Source: Galeopsis tetrahit
Taxonomy: Eukaryota; Streptophyta; Magnoliopsida; Lamiales; Lamiaceae
NCBI GenBank assembly: GCA_963675135.1
Contig: OY776132.1
Coordinates: 59,777,850-59,841,849 of the forward strand
DNA: 64,000 bases
Direction: 5' to 3'
Shown here: piece by piece, positions 10,290 through 20,504 of the stretch
How the letters are laid out: each line of letters opens with the position of its first letter
Position numbering within the stretch: the first letter of the stretch is position 1
The notes under the pieces: generated by a model
The model's database searches: none
Told to the model about the DNA's origin: nothing
What the model saw: the letters and a program-made list of their open reading frames with translations, nothing else
Translations under genes and position numbers: made by a program

Positions 10290-11206
10290 TTTCTTTTTTA
10301 CTGGATTTTCCTTACTGATTTCAATCAAACCAGTCATTTATTTGGAAGTAAATTCATTTGCATCTTCTCTCAACGATGTAAAGAACTCATCAACATTCTA
10401 CAAATAAAAATAATATATTAACATTAACACTTTTCATTAACAAGAATTCATCAACATTCACTAAAAAAACACAACTTTTCAATAATAAGAGTTAATAACA
10501 CAATTGACAATCCACTGAGGTGGAATAAGTGTTACAACATCTTCCTTCAACACAAAGTTACTCAAATCAAAGAAGAAGAAAATTTCCCTGACAAAACATA
10601 AAAAAAGAACTCAAATTAGATTATAATGATAAAATTTAACATAATATCAATTCATAAAATATAAATATATACTTACAACTGAACAACCTTGTCATCTAAC
10701 GAACAAAAACACAAATCCACCAACTCCTTTTCATATTGTTGCATTCCAGCAAGCTCCCGTTTGTGATTATTCATAAAATCAGAAACATAACCCACATCTT
10801 CGATTATAAATGAAAACTCAGGAGTAGGAAAACCAGAATCAGTGTCACTAACTCTCACACAATCAAGTACTAAATCACCAACAAACTCATTACCCATATC
10901 TGCACATTCTTTCAGAATAATACTAGCATTATCTTTTTCAATAGATTCTTTCAGAATAATACTAGCATTATCTTTTTCAATATTATCAGCTCCAAAATCA
11001 GTAACAACATCACCACCACAAATATCAGCATCATTCAAAATATCATTAGCAACAATATCTTCAAGTGTGGAAGAATCTCATCCATATCTTGAAGTGTTGA
11101 AAGAAAAATTATATGTTCTGTTCAAACCCTGCATCTTTTCTGTCAAGTACTTGTTACTGAATTCATTGACATCTTTCTTAAAACATGTCAAGAAATCATG
11201 TACATC
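10290..11206 (-). pseudogene. Ulp1-like gene, first copy of the duplicated middle block
   Basis: Exon 11206-10677 starts DVHDFLTCFKKDVNEF, has a TGA in frame near 11075, contains two copies of the repeat KDNASIILKE and ends LCFCSLDDKVVQL before a GTAAGT donor. Exon 10587 to about 10495 reads LKEDVVTLIPPQWIVNCVIN, a second version of the Ulp1 segment found again at 6885-7063. Exon 10397-10290 reads NVDEFFTSLREDANEF, a second version of the 11206 exon, and is cut by the CACTA element; it resumes at 7929. The block order shows a partial internal duplication of the gene. Confidence 0.6.
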
Positions 11207-11302
11207 CTACAAAAGACAGGAAAAAAAAAATTTAACAGTTTTCATTAAAATAATCACCTTTAAAAATAAATAAGAGTCACCACATTTTAGAAGAAAACAT
11301 AC

Positions 11303-12497
11303 CTTAAATTTTCCACCACTTACTTTAGATGCTTTCAAAATCTACTCAACAGATTCCTTATCTTTAGGATGATCTTCAAAAGAAAAATCAAATTTATTGT
11401 CATTTGATTCAGAGTGAACAAAGAAAAGATTTCGAACAAAATCATAATTAGTGATAGGATACAAACCAACAATTAGTTCTCATGAACCATACTTTTCACA
11501 TCTGTACTCTTCCTTACATCTCTTTTCTACTTCAAATCCCTACCACTTAACCCTATGAAAATATATAATTTTAAGTGTCATCAAACAGCCATTTGTCACT
11601 GTGTTCCCATTCTTATATGATCTAACTCCTTCACAAATCTTTTCAAGTACAAGTGTACACCAATCAAACTTAGGGATATTCTCAATAGCCTTAACAACTT
11701 TAATTTCAAATACTTCGTACTAACCATCCGATTGGGGGTAGGAGTAAGAAAGCTTAACAAAGAATAGAGAACAAAAACCCTAATAAAATCATCACCCCCA
11801 TTCGAAAAATGATTACGCAACACCTTTTTCATAAATGGAAAAGAAGACCCAGGAAAGATATTGTATAAAGTTTTAAAGTGTTTTAAATAATCATTCTCAT
11901 CATTCCTTTTCAAAAAAGGGACTGGACAACCAGGTATCCGGGGGATACAAAAGACACCATAGATGTCATCTGCAATGAAAGAAAAAGAACGAAAGATGTC
12001 TAATTTAAACATCTGATTGACATCATTAAAATTATCAACTAGCCACATCAAAATCCCCCTATCCATACAAGAATTACCCAACTTCAACAACCCTCCAAAC
12101 CCAACACTTTTTTTATCATTCCTCTGTTTTTCATTAAAACATCCCATTAAAGAAAGAAGACCCTTCGGCCTACATGTAAAGTTAAACTTAAAACTGAAAA
12201 AAAAAAAAAAAAAAAAAAAAGTAATATATGTTAGTTAAGAAAAAACAAAAAAAATTAAAAAAAATTACCTAGGCTCCTTTTTAACTTTCTCGTATAGTTT
12301 CAAAGAATCATTTGAAATGCATTTCTGTTTTCTAGAAACAGGATTCGGTTCAAGTAATGGAACAGAAGGTATAGGTAATGGATCATCCTGAACAACAGGA
12401 TTACTGTTCTTCCTCCTAGAATAAAGTACATCTTGGCATTTCCTCTTAGAACTTGATTTCGATGCAAACTCTTTTGTCCTCATTTCAGAAATTTGAA
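11303..12497 (-). pseudogene. Ulp1-like gene, N-terminal exons
   Basis: Exon 12497-12270 is Lys/Ser-rich (KSSSKRKC, a possible nuclear signal). A 76-bp intron (12269-12194) has a GTAATT donor and a T-tract ending in CAG, and the phase joins KKEPS to FKFNFTCRP. The next exon carries GFGGLLKL, CMDRGILMWLVDNF and a FCIPRIPG segment, the signature of the plant domain found in front of Ulp1 peptidases. It ends near 11597 with VKELDHIRMGTQ and a stop. A further stretch, 11480-11303, reads ELIVGLYPITNYDFVRNLF but has a TGA before it and a TAG at 11342-11344. Confidence 0.65.
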
Positions 12498-13980
12498 CTA
12501 CACAAAAAAATGCCAACACTTATTAATAAAATTTCATTAAGTATGACAACACTTTTCAATATCCAAATTTACATTTTTCAATAATATGAAACAACATTTT
12601 CATAAACTAATATTACACTTTACAGAATATAATATAGCAAACTACATAAAACAATAACAAAAACATAAACTCATAAAAAAATAAGTAAGAATAATAACAA
12701 TATTCACATTTACACTTTTAAACATTATGAAACAACACTTTTCAGTAATCAAAATCTTACACTTTACAAAATTTAACATATCAAACTACATAAAACAATA
12801 ACAAAAAAAAAAAAATTCAGTAAATGAAAGATCACTAATACGATAAAAAACAGATAAAATGAAAACAAATACTCATAAAAAAATCGGGAGAATTGGGCAA
12901 AACTTCATTTGGGCTTCCAAGTTTAGGATAAAATGCAAACCCTTTTTTTTGCTTAGAGCTTCAAAATTGTTGATGGAGTTACCCTTTTGCCCTTCATTTT
13001 CTTGTTCCTCATTATACATTATAGCTTATGCTATGCACACCTTTTCATACTCCCATCAAATCAATTTTACTTTTCACATTCGATTTAAATTTAAATTTTA
13101 ATACATTAACTAACTAATATAAATATTATTTTTATTCTTGTATGTTTATATTATTATTAACTATTAATTATTGTTTTAATTCATAATATTAATTATTAAT
13201 CTTTAATATGTTTAATTGTTTATTTCATATTATTATTTAATCATTAATATTTATATATGATTGACATAATATTTTTATTTTTCACATCATTAATTAATAT
13301 TATTATTTTATATTTGTATTCAAATTAATTTTATTAAAAAATTATTTATTTGTTCACATAGACTAGTTCTTAATGTATTTTCCATAAAAGTTAGACTAGT
13401 TCTTAATGTATTTGTATTAACACATATATTTACTATTTAGAAACATTCACGTCATTTCATCGAAAAAAACAATTTTATTAAAAAAGTTTATTTAATATTT
13501 TATTCATTTTTTTTTATCTTACTCTTTTTTTTAATCCATATTTTTATTTTAGATTTTTTAATCCATTAATTTAATTTTTCACATTTTACTCAGACTTTTG
13601 TATTTAAATTATTTTTATATTTATAAAATATTGCATAAAATTATTTATGTATTCAACAATATTACAAATAGTTTTTAAAGAAAATTAAAAATTAGTTTTT
13701 AAATGGAATTTTTTAAGAAAATTAAAAATTATTTATGTATTCAACAATATTACAGAAAAATTTATTCCGATTTTTTTTATAAATGAAATTGAGAAATTAT
13801 TTTTTTTTTTTACTTTTCTTTCACGTTTTTTTATGTTACATAAAATTGAGAAATTAATTTTTCTTTTTATATTATATTTTTATTTAGAATTTATTCAAAA
13901 ATTATTTACATTCAAATTTTAAATTATAAAATAAATTTTTTATTTCTATTTTATTTAGATTTTTTTACACAATACTACAG
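12498..13980. other. AT-rich region upstream of the Ulp1-like pseudogene
   Basis: No coding sequence is supported. The part 12540-12800 has two imperfect copies of a segment containing TGAAACAACA and TTACACTTTACA, and the same segment recurs at 47540-47680. 13100-13980 is very AT-rich and featureless. Confidence 0.6.
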
Positions 13981-14082
13981 ATTGCATACTAGAAACAAAC
14001 AATGCATATTACACATTGTATACTAGAAACAAACAATGCATACTATACATTGCATACTAGAACCAAACAATGCATATATGGA
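13981..14082. repeat. 34-bp tandem repeat, three copies
   Basis: ATTG.ATACTAGAA.CAAACA recurs at 13981, 14015 and 14049 with an exact 34-bp period. Downstream, 14155-14230, a looser GCATACG.TTTGATA motif repeats about four times. Confidence 0.9.
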
Positions 14083-14369
14083 GTGAATTTGCATATTTAT
14101 AAATGAATTTGCATATGGACCCAAAACATTGCAGATTTCACAATTGCATATTGCATTTTTGCATACGTTCTGATAACATTTGCATACGGTTTGATATCAT
14201 CTGCATACGTTTTGATAACGTTTACATACTTTAGTTTCATAGGTGACAACCTCACTCTACAGACACAAAATAACAAAATCACAATTTGAGGCAATTAGCA
14301 GACACCAAAAACACCCCATAATCATGAGATATAAAGTCATTAACTAATTACATCCCCCACTTTACAGCC

Positions 14370-14439
14370 ACAAACTGCTTCTGGAAGCTGACTCGATCTC
14401 ACAGCTTTTCAAAAATAAGTGATTCTGGAAGCAGTTTGT
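14370..14439. repeat. 12-bp inverted repeat
   Basis: ACAAACTGCTTC (14370-14381) and GAAGCAGTTTGT (14428-14439) are exact reverse complements around a 46-base loop. It may be a remnant of a small inverted-repeat transposon; no target duplication was found. Confidence 0.6.
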
Positions 14440-14510
14440 AGAGTTTCAAAACATCCTTTTAATATCCACGACACACAAGAAATGGAGAAACTTTTTGAGG
14501 GAATCATATT

Positions 14511-14844
14511 TCCTTTGGATGAGGAAGAAAAAAATCAGGCACCAAGTATGTAAAAAGAACAAAAAGTAGAATTACAAATAAATGCTTTCAGTAATCTCTC
14601 GGGAAACACGATCCTTTCACATAAGATCTTAAAACTTGGAAAGCAATGGAGAAAAAATTATAAGTGATCAAATTTATTCCTTTGGATGAGGAAGAAAAAA
14701 ATCAGGCACCAAGTATGTAAAAAGAACAAAAAGTAGAATTACAAATAAATGCTTTCAGTGATCTCTCGGGAAACACGATCCTTTCACATAAGATCTTAAA
14801 ACTTGGAAAGCAGTGGAGAAAAAATTATAAGTAATCAAATTTAT
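14511..14844. repeat. 167-bp tandem duplication
   Basis: 14511-14677 is repeated at 14678-14844 with about three base differences by eye, so the duplication is recent. No coding function seen. Confidence 0.9.
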
Positions 14845-15188
14845 TCCCTGATAGGCATTACTAAGAGGAAGACAATGCTTCTGAAAACAATTATATGAAA
14901 CAACACCAAAGACAGACAAAGATATAAGTGTCACATGCTCATTCTCTGACTTTCAAAACATCTTACATAGGTTCAGACAGTAAGTGAACAGATCATAATA
15001 AAACTTGTCATAGAAAAACAATAATTCAAGCTGATAAAACCTAAGACATGAGAAAATAGCTCCCCAAAACCCCTGCATTTATTTTCAAAACATAGAAACA
15101 CAAACCCCCTGCATTTATTTTCATCATACACTTTGTGAACTCAAATAGTACAGTCCCAAAAAATTCAAACAACAAAATTAACAAAGAG
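14845..15188. other. Spacer, no gene seen
   Basis: No coding sequence supported; a short direct repeat of CCCCTGCATTTATTTTCA occurs near 15070 and 15107. Confidence 0.5.
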
Positions 15189-15204
15189 CACTACAAGAAA
15201 ACAG

Positions 15205-15790
15205 TGAAATTCCAACGGAAAAATTCCAACGAAAAAATGAACCGTTGGAAATTTAAAAATTCCAACAGTTTTTCCAACGACCTAAACCACTGTTGGAAAA
15301 ATCCAACAGAGATTCCAACAACTTGTGGAAACCATTGGAATTTACCGTTGGAAAAGACGTTGGAATTTTTTTTATATAAATATCCAACAATCTTTCCAGC
15401 GGCACGCGACAGTTGGAATGGTTTCCCTAAATCAAATGAGTGTTTATATCTAATTCCAACAAAATTTCCAACGACATGAATATTGTTGGAATTTTAAATA
15501 ATTATTCCAATGAAAATTCCATTGGTGTTAGACCGTTGGAATGATTTTCCTAAATAAAATTATATTTTTATATTTAATTCCAACGGAATTCCCAACAAGA
15601 TATTATTGTTGGATTTTTTCTTTATTTATTCCAACGAAAATTTTATTGGTACTCACCCATTGGAATGGTTTTTTAAATCAAATGATATTTTTATATATAA
15701 TTCCAACAAAATTTTCAATAGATTGAAATTGTTAAATTTTTATGTTAATTATTCCAATAGAATTTCCATCAATATTAGACCATTGGAATA
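15205..15790. repeat. Left subterminal TTCCAACGG repeats
   Basis: Many copies of TTCCAAC(G/A)G and its complement CCGTTGGAA occur at 10-60 bp spacing. They keep several frames open and produce spurious Asn/Trp-rich ORFs, which are not genes. Inference: binding sites for the element's regulatory protein. Confidence 0.8.
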
Positions 15791-16079
15791 ATTATCATAA
15801 TTTAGTGATAAAAAAACTTCTCACTATAAGATTTATTTAAAACATCATTAAATTATTTAAAAAATAAAATAAAAACTAAATATATCTAAAAATTATAAAA
15901 AATTAATAATAAATTCTAAAAAAATTATATATTAATTAAAAATATAAAAATCTAGAATATATATATATATATATACTAAAATCGGAAAATATGTATCGTC
16001 CACCCTAGTTGACTTTTCAAAGAAAATTTTCTAAAATTTTAAATTAGAATTTAATAAATTATTGAGTAGGTAATTTATA

Positions 16080-17207
16080 GGGAAAATATCAATTTTGGTC
16101 ACCGAGTTTTACTTCTTTTCATATTTGGTCACCCACATTTGATCACTATCAAAATTGGTCACTCACTTATTATATTCTATCTGTCATTGACTAACTTATA
16201 TTCTATCTGTCATTGACTAACGGAGAAAGAGTTCGGAGAAAGAGTTTTGAGCTCAAAATTTTCAAAACATTAAAAACTTTTGATGCATCTTCTAGAAACT
16301 AATGAAACAAACGCAGTAGTAAGAATGAAACATGTGAAACGCGTTCTCATACGAAATTTTCATTATATTTATCCTTGATTAGAAAGAATTCTCAAACGTG
16401 ATTCAACTTGCTGGGTAGTCAAAAAAATTTCAATAAATTTTTAATAATTATTTAACTCAATTATGAATTCATTTGTTGTTGGTTTACTTTTTAGAACGTG
16501 ATTCAATCAACTTTGCTGGTAGTCAAAACTCGGTTTACTTTTTATTTTACAGGAAAATGAGAAACTCAAGATAGAATGAAACTTTGTACTTTTTTTTTTT
16601 TAACAATTGTACTCTGTTTTTCAATTCTTGGTTTCATATTGAATTTGTATAATAATTGGAGATATAAATTTGGAAAAATATCAATTTTGGTCTTTTTCAC
16701 TACCCAGCAAGTTGATTGAATCACGTTCCAGAAGATGCATGAGAATTCTTTCTAATAAAGAATAAATATAATGAAAATTTCAAGATGCATGAGAATTCTT
16801 TTGACCTATTACGGATAAATATAATGAGAATTCCTTCTGATCTATAAGATAAAACTAAGATTCTTCAATGGGTATTCACGCAATGGGTATTCACGCATAA
16901 AACTAAGATTCTTCAATGGGTATTCACGCAATGGGTATTCACGCTCCGGTAGGTTCCACATGTTTCATTCTTGCTACTGCGTTTGTTTCATTAGTTTGTA
17001 GAAGATGCATCAGAAGTTTTTAATGTTTTGAAAATTTTGAGCTCAAAACTCTTTCTCTGTTAGTCAATAATAACAGATTGACTAACGGAATTATCAATTT
17101 TGATAGAATATAATAAGTGAGTGACCAATTTTGATAGTGATCAAATGTATGTGGGTGATCAAATATGAAAAGAGGTAAAACTGGATGACCAAAATTGATA
17201 TTTTCCC
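16080..17207. mobile_element. Mutator-like element with long inverted repeats, 9-bp target duplication
   Basis: The element begins GGGAAAATATCAATTTTGGTC and ends with its complement, and TAATTTATA is found directly on both sides (16071-16079 and 17208-17216), a perfect 9-bp target duplication as for MULEs. The inverted repeats are very long: the left arm runs to about 16420 and the right arm from about 16700. It encodes no protein, so it is non-autonomous and fold-back-like. Confidence 0.9.
16849..16944. repeat. 48-bp tandem repeat, two copies, inside the MULE
   Basis: ATAAAACTAAGATTCTTC starts at 16849 and again at 16897. Each unit itself ends with two copies of AATGGGTATTCACGC. Confidence 0.9.
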
Positions 17208-17329
17208 TAATTTATATTAAGATTAGATTTAGGTAAACTATTATTAAATTCTAAAGATTTTGTTAGAGGCGAGATTTTAAAAAATTTGATTTGAAAATTT
17301 TCAAAGATATATTCTTACTCTTCCTTTTT

Positions 17330-18609
17330 TTCTCTCTCAAACCCTTCCAACTCCAATAGCTCGGCGCCGCGCCGCCGCCTCTGTTTTTTCATATATCCAA
17401 GTTACTCTCAAATCCATTTACTCCGATTTAGTTCGATTCTTCGGGTGATACTCAATTCCTCATCTCGGCAGCAAGATGAGTTTTCTTCTCTTTTTTTTTT
17501 TTTTTTCTTCACTGTGGATGTTATTATTATTTATTATTATTATTTCATTTTTGGGGAAACTGCAATATATATTTCTATGCGTATATATATTTTTGAGAGT
17601 GTAAGCGTGTGTTGTGTGTGTTTTGCGCGAAGTATATATATATATATCTCTATATATGTGTTCTGTGTACATATAATATATACACTAAGACGTGTATGAT
17701 ATGTGTAAGTGTATATATATACATATGTGTGTGACTATATATATCTATGTCTATATATATGTGTTGTGTGTGTATTGGTGTATTTATATCTATATCATGT
17801 GAGTGTTGCGTGATATATATATTATATATATATTTAATATATATATATATATATGTGTTGAGTGTGTTGTTTGAGCATATAAGTCGGTGATAGCACTGTA
17901 AAATTCGTCAGTTTGCAGATAATATTGAATTTAATTGTATCGATGTTGGGTTAGAAAAGTCTGCTTGTACATGTAAATATCCTTTGAGGAGCTCTCATTT
18001 AAAATCGTGACAGTATATATCTATGTGTGGGAATATTATTATCAACGAGAAGAAAAGAATATGAATTTGTTTGTAGTTTAACTTAATGGATTTGTGAGGG
18101 AATTTAATTTGAATCTCTTAATCTTGTAATTTTGATGGATAGATGAGACTTCCTAGTTATTTTTTTTTTTTTAGAAAATGTGAAAAATTGTGTTTTAGAT
18201 CATATTTCTTTCTTGAGGAAAAAATGCCTAATGTCGGAGCACTTAACATGATCTGATAATATTAAAATTCTTGATATTTTGTTGTCATCTAAGTTTCTAG
18301 ACGTCACATTTAATTATTTACTAATTATTTGACCTCCACAACAATTGTGTTTCTTATTTTTTTTTCCCTTGAGATCTTTTTAGACTACTATTGAGAATGA
18401 ATTAGCCTTTGTACACAGTTTTCTTCAGAAGATGAACAACACTTCATTCAACGCTAATCATGGTGCATGCATCTTCTTGAGGTGTATCTTCTCGTGATGT
18501 TGAGAACATAAATAATGATGATAATGAAGATGATGATCATGCCCCTAGTATTGATGATGTGGATTATGATGATGAAGAAGAAGATGATGATGGCGATGAC
18601 GATTTTTAG
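17330..18609 (+). pseudogene. Gene remnant inside the CACTA element (GC-rich leader, acidic tail)
   Basis: A CT-rich leader and a short GC-rich patch (17360-17382) look like a 5' end. From about 18495 an open stretch reads VENINNDDNED and ends DDGDDDF with a TAG at 18607-18609, an Asp/Glu-rich C-terminus. A TGA lies in frame shortly before it. The middle is AT-rich, partly microsatellite. It may be the first and last exons of a CACTA-encoded protein with the core lost. I cannot name the protein. Confidence 0.35.
17570..17860. repeat. TA/TG-rich microsatellite region
   Basis: Mixed (TA)n and (TG)n runs, for example at 17634-17651 and 17836-17855. It keeps frames open by chance. Confidence 0.85.
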
Positions 18610-18804
18610 GAGTTAATATTTATGTTATAAATTAGTGTAGGAGTTAATATTTATGTTATAATTTAGTTTATTTTTATTGGAGATGTGAATTGGAAGGATG
18701 TTTAGAATTGAACTTATTGTTTTTATTATGACCTTAGTTAATTATTTTAAATTGTATTTAACTTTGAAGTCATTATATACTTTTTAAACTTGATTATATA
18801 TTTG

Positions 18805-19325
18805 AATTGCATTGTTGGAATTTATATTGGACAAATCTCTTCAATCGAATATTCCAACTATATATGAAAAATTCCAACAAAAATAACTATTGGAATTGAC
18901 AATGAAGTTTCTGATGGAAAGTTTCCATCGACAAATCCAGCGGTACATATACGCTGGAATAAAAATTCCGACCATTTTTTGTTGTTGGAATTAACGTAGG
19001 AATTCGCATTTATAATTTTCAACAACTAAAATTCCAACGGTCAAAATCTGTTGGAAAGTATTCCAACGGAAAATTACCGTTGGATTTGTCGATGGAATTT
19101 ACGTTGGAAAGAATTTCAACATGTAAAAATTCCAACTATCAAGATCTGTTGGAATGTACCGTCGGAATTTTTTTCCGTTGGAATATTCGTTGGAATTTTG
19201 CGATTCCAACGCTCACTTTTCCAATGGTCGTATTTTCGTTGGAATTTCCGTTGGAATCACTGATTCCAACGGTAAAAATGCAAAAAATCGTTGGAATTTT
19301 TCTGTTGGAATTTCACTGTTTTCTT
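18805..19325. repeat. Right subterminal TTCCAACGG repeats
   Basis: The same motif set as at the left end, in mixed orientations and densest at 19030-19310. Open frames here come from the repeats. Confidence 0.8.
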
Positions 19326-19331
19326 GTAGTT

Positions 19332-19890
19332 CGAGCTTTAATACAAAAGAAAAACTTTTTACTGTAATATAAATTTAGAAACCAAAATTCAAACAACAAA
19401 AACAAAGAACCCTGATACAAAATAAATTATTAAACATAAATTTGAAACCAAATTAATTAAACCAAACCTGTTGCTTGGTGTAAAATAGTTATTTAAAATA
19501 CAAAGCATAAAAAAAGTCAAAAACTAAATAAAAGTAAATTAGTCGTAATCACTTCAGATTAACTGTATGAACAATCAAAACACATAAGAAAAACACACTC
19601 AAACACGCAGTGTAAAAATCAATTTCAGATGTCTCTTAGATCTGAAAATCACCACAAAAAGATTCATCACATAAAAACGTGACTTCGGGCGAGTAAGTGG
19701 GTAAATAAGTATGAAACAATGAGTATAATTTGTGCTTAGTGTAGAGTCCAATGCACTTTCTCAGGCATTGGATTTGAATCAATCAAATCTAAATAACTGT
19801 ATATATAGTGCAAATCATCAGTGAAACAACTAATTCTGCTGATAAAAAATACACATTTTATTGTATGAACATGTCAAAATTTTCAAAAAA
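19332..19890. other. Spacer, no gene seen
   Basis: AT-rich DNA between the CACTA element and the OTU remnant. No supported coding sequence. Confidence 0.5.
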
Positions 19891-19897
19891 ACAAAGT

Positions 19898-20345
19898 ACC
19901 TCAGAACATGAGAACACAAGAGTAATTCAGGTTCTCCACCCCAAGTATAAGGCTGTTCAATCCTTTTCACGTATACATCAAATTCTTCATCAATAAACAT
20001 TCAAAAACAAATAATGTGAATCAATAAACATACACACATAAAATATAAACAAAATACTTTGAGTAATTTATAATAAAAAAATCACCATTCTATTTCTTTT
20101 CTCCTTCTTAAGAGCTCTTCAAGAACCTGTAAATTTCAAAATTTCAATCAGAAACAAGGAATTATAATACAATCAAATTTGAAAATCACAAAATTAAAAT
20201 TAATCATATACTTGAGATTTTAATTCATCAGCAAGCTCTCTTTGTCGATTTTCATCGGGAGCTTTTTCCCCCTTTATCAAGCACGCCATGTGAGCAATTG
20301 CCCTAAACAAAAACCTTCTATCTGCAGTCACTCCTTCACAATAAT
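19898..20345 (-). pseudogene. OTU-domain cysteine protease remnant
   Basis: Minus-strand exons are recognisable: 20333-20212 (VTADRRFLFRAIAHMACL, then APDENRQRELADEL), 20126-20086 (VLEELLRRRKEIEW) and about 19990-19900 (FDVYVKRIEQPYTWGGEPEL, then HVLR before a GTAC donor). These match plant OTU deubiquitinases, whose active site reads D-G-R-C-L-F; here it is D-R-R-F-L-F, so the catalytic Cys is Phe. The acceptor before the third exon looks damaged. The C-terminal half with the catalytic His is not found. The outer retrotransposon lies just upstream of this remnant. Confidence 0.75.
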
Positions 20346-20504
20346 CATATAAATCAATAAAAAAGAAATCTAATTAATTAAAACAAAGAAAAAATTGTAT
20401 TTACCTGTGACTCTGTATTTATATGCAAACACAATAACTCATAACTCCACGAGAATTAAACTTTGAGCCCTAATCAAATTAATTAAATTATTTAGCACAA
20501 ACAC

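Larger units (their letters stand above)
2040..12497 (-). pseudogene. Ulp1-like (C48) cysteine protease gene with GFGGLL/WLV N-domain, broken
   Basis: A multi-exon gene on the minus strand can be followed over 10 kb. The N-terminal part (12497-11597) has the plant-specific domain containing GFGGLLKL and WLVDNF. Middle exons carry a repeated LCFC segment. The C-terminal exons (7063-6885, then 2629-2040) are a Ulp1-type peptidase with its His, Asp and Cys residues still visible. In plants such proteins are commonly transposon-derived or transposon-carried Ulp1 genes of unknown role. The copy is dead: it has in-frame stops (for example 11342-11344 and in exon 6885-7063), at least two frameshifts, duplicated exons and two transposon insertions, mariner in an intron and CACTA in an exon. 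Exon limits come from consistent GT/AG borders and matching phases. The 5' start was not found. Confidence 0.75.
15189..19331. mobile_element. CACTA (En/Spm) element with nested MULE
   Basis: The left end is CACTACAAGAAAACAGTG (15189) and the right end is CACTGTTTTCTTGTAGT (to 19330), a terminal inverted repeat of at least 16 bp that matches the common plant CACTA terminus. GAG flanks both sides (15186-15188 and 19333-19335) if the outermost right base was altered from G to TC. Both ends are filled with TTCCAACGG-type subterminal repeats. The interior holds a short acidic-tail coding remnant and a Mutator-like insertion at 16080-17207. It is a separate family from the CACTA element at 7933-10289. 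Confidence 0.85.

Noticed and set aside
13981..14082. A CRISPR-like array
   Set aside because: The 34-bp units are contiguous with no unique spacers, and the context is a plant genome; it is a simple tandem repeat.
15135..15791. Asn/Trp-rich open frames at the left end of the second CACTA element, and similar ones at 19051-19372
   Set aside because: They arise from TTCCAACGG subterminal repeats read in several frames on the same DNA; no domain or splice signal.
17445..17699. Tyr/Ile-rich frames on both strands
   Set aside because: Produced by TA/TG microsatellite sequence.
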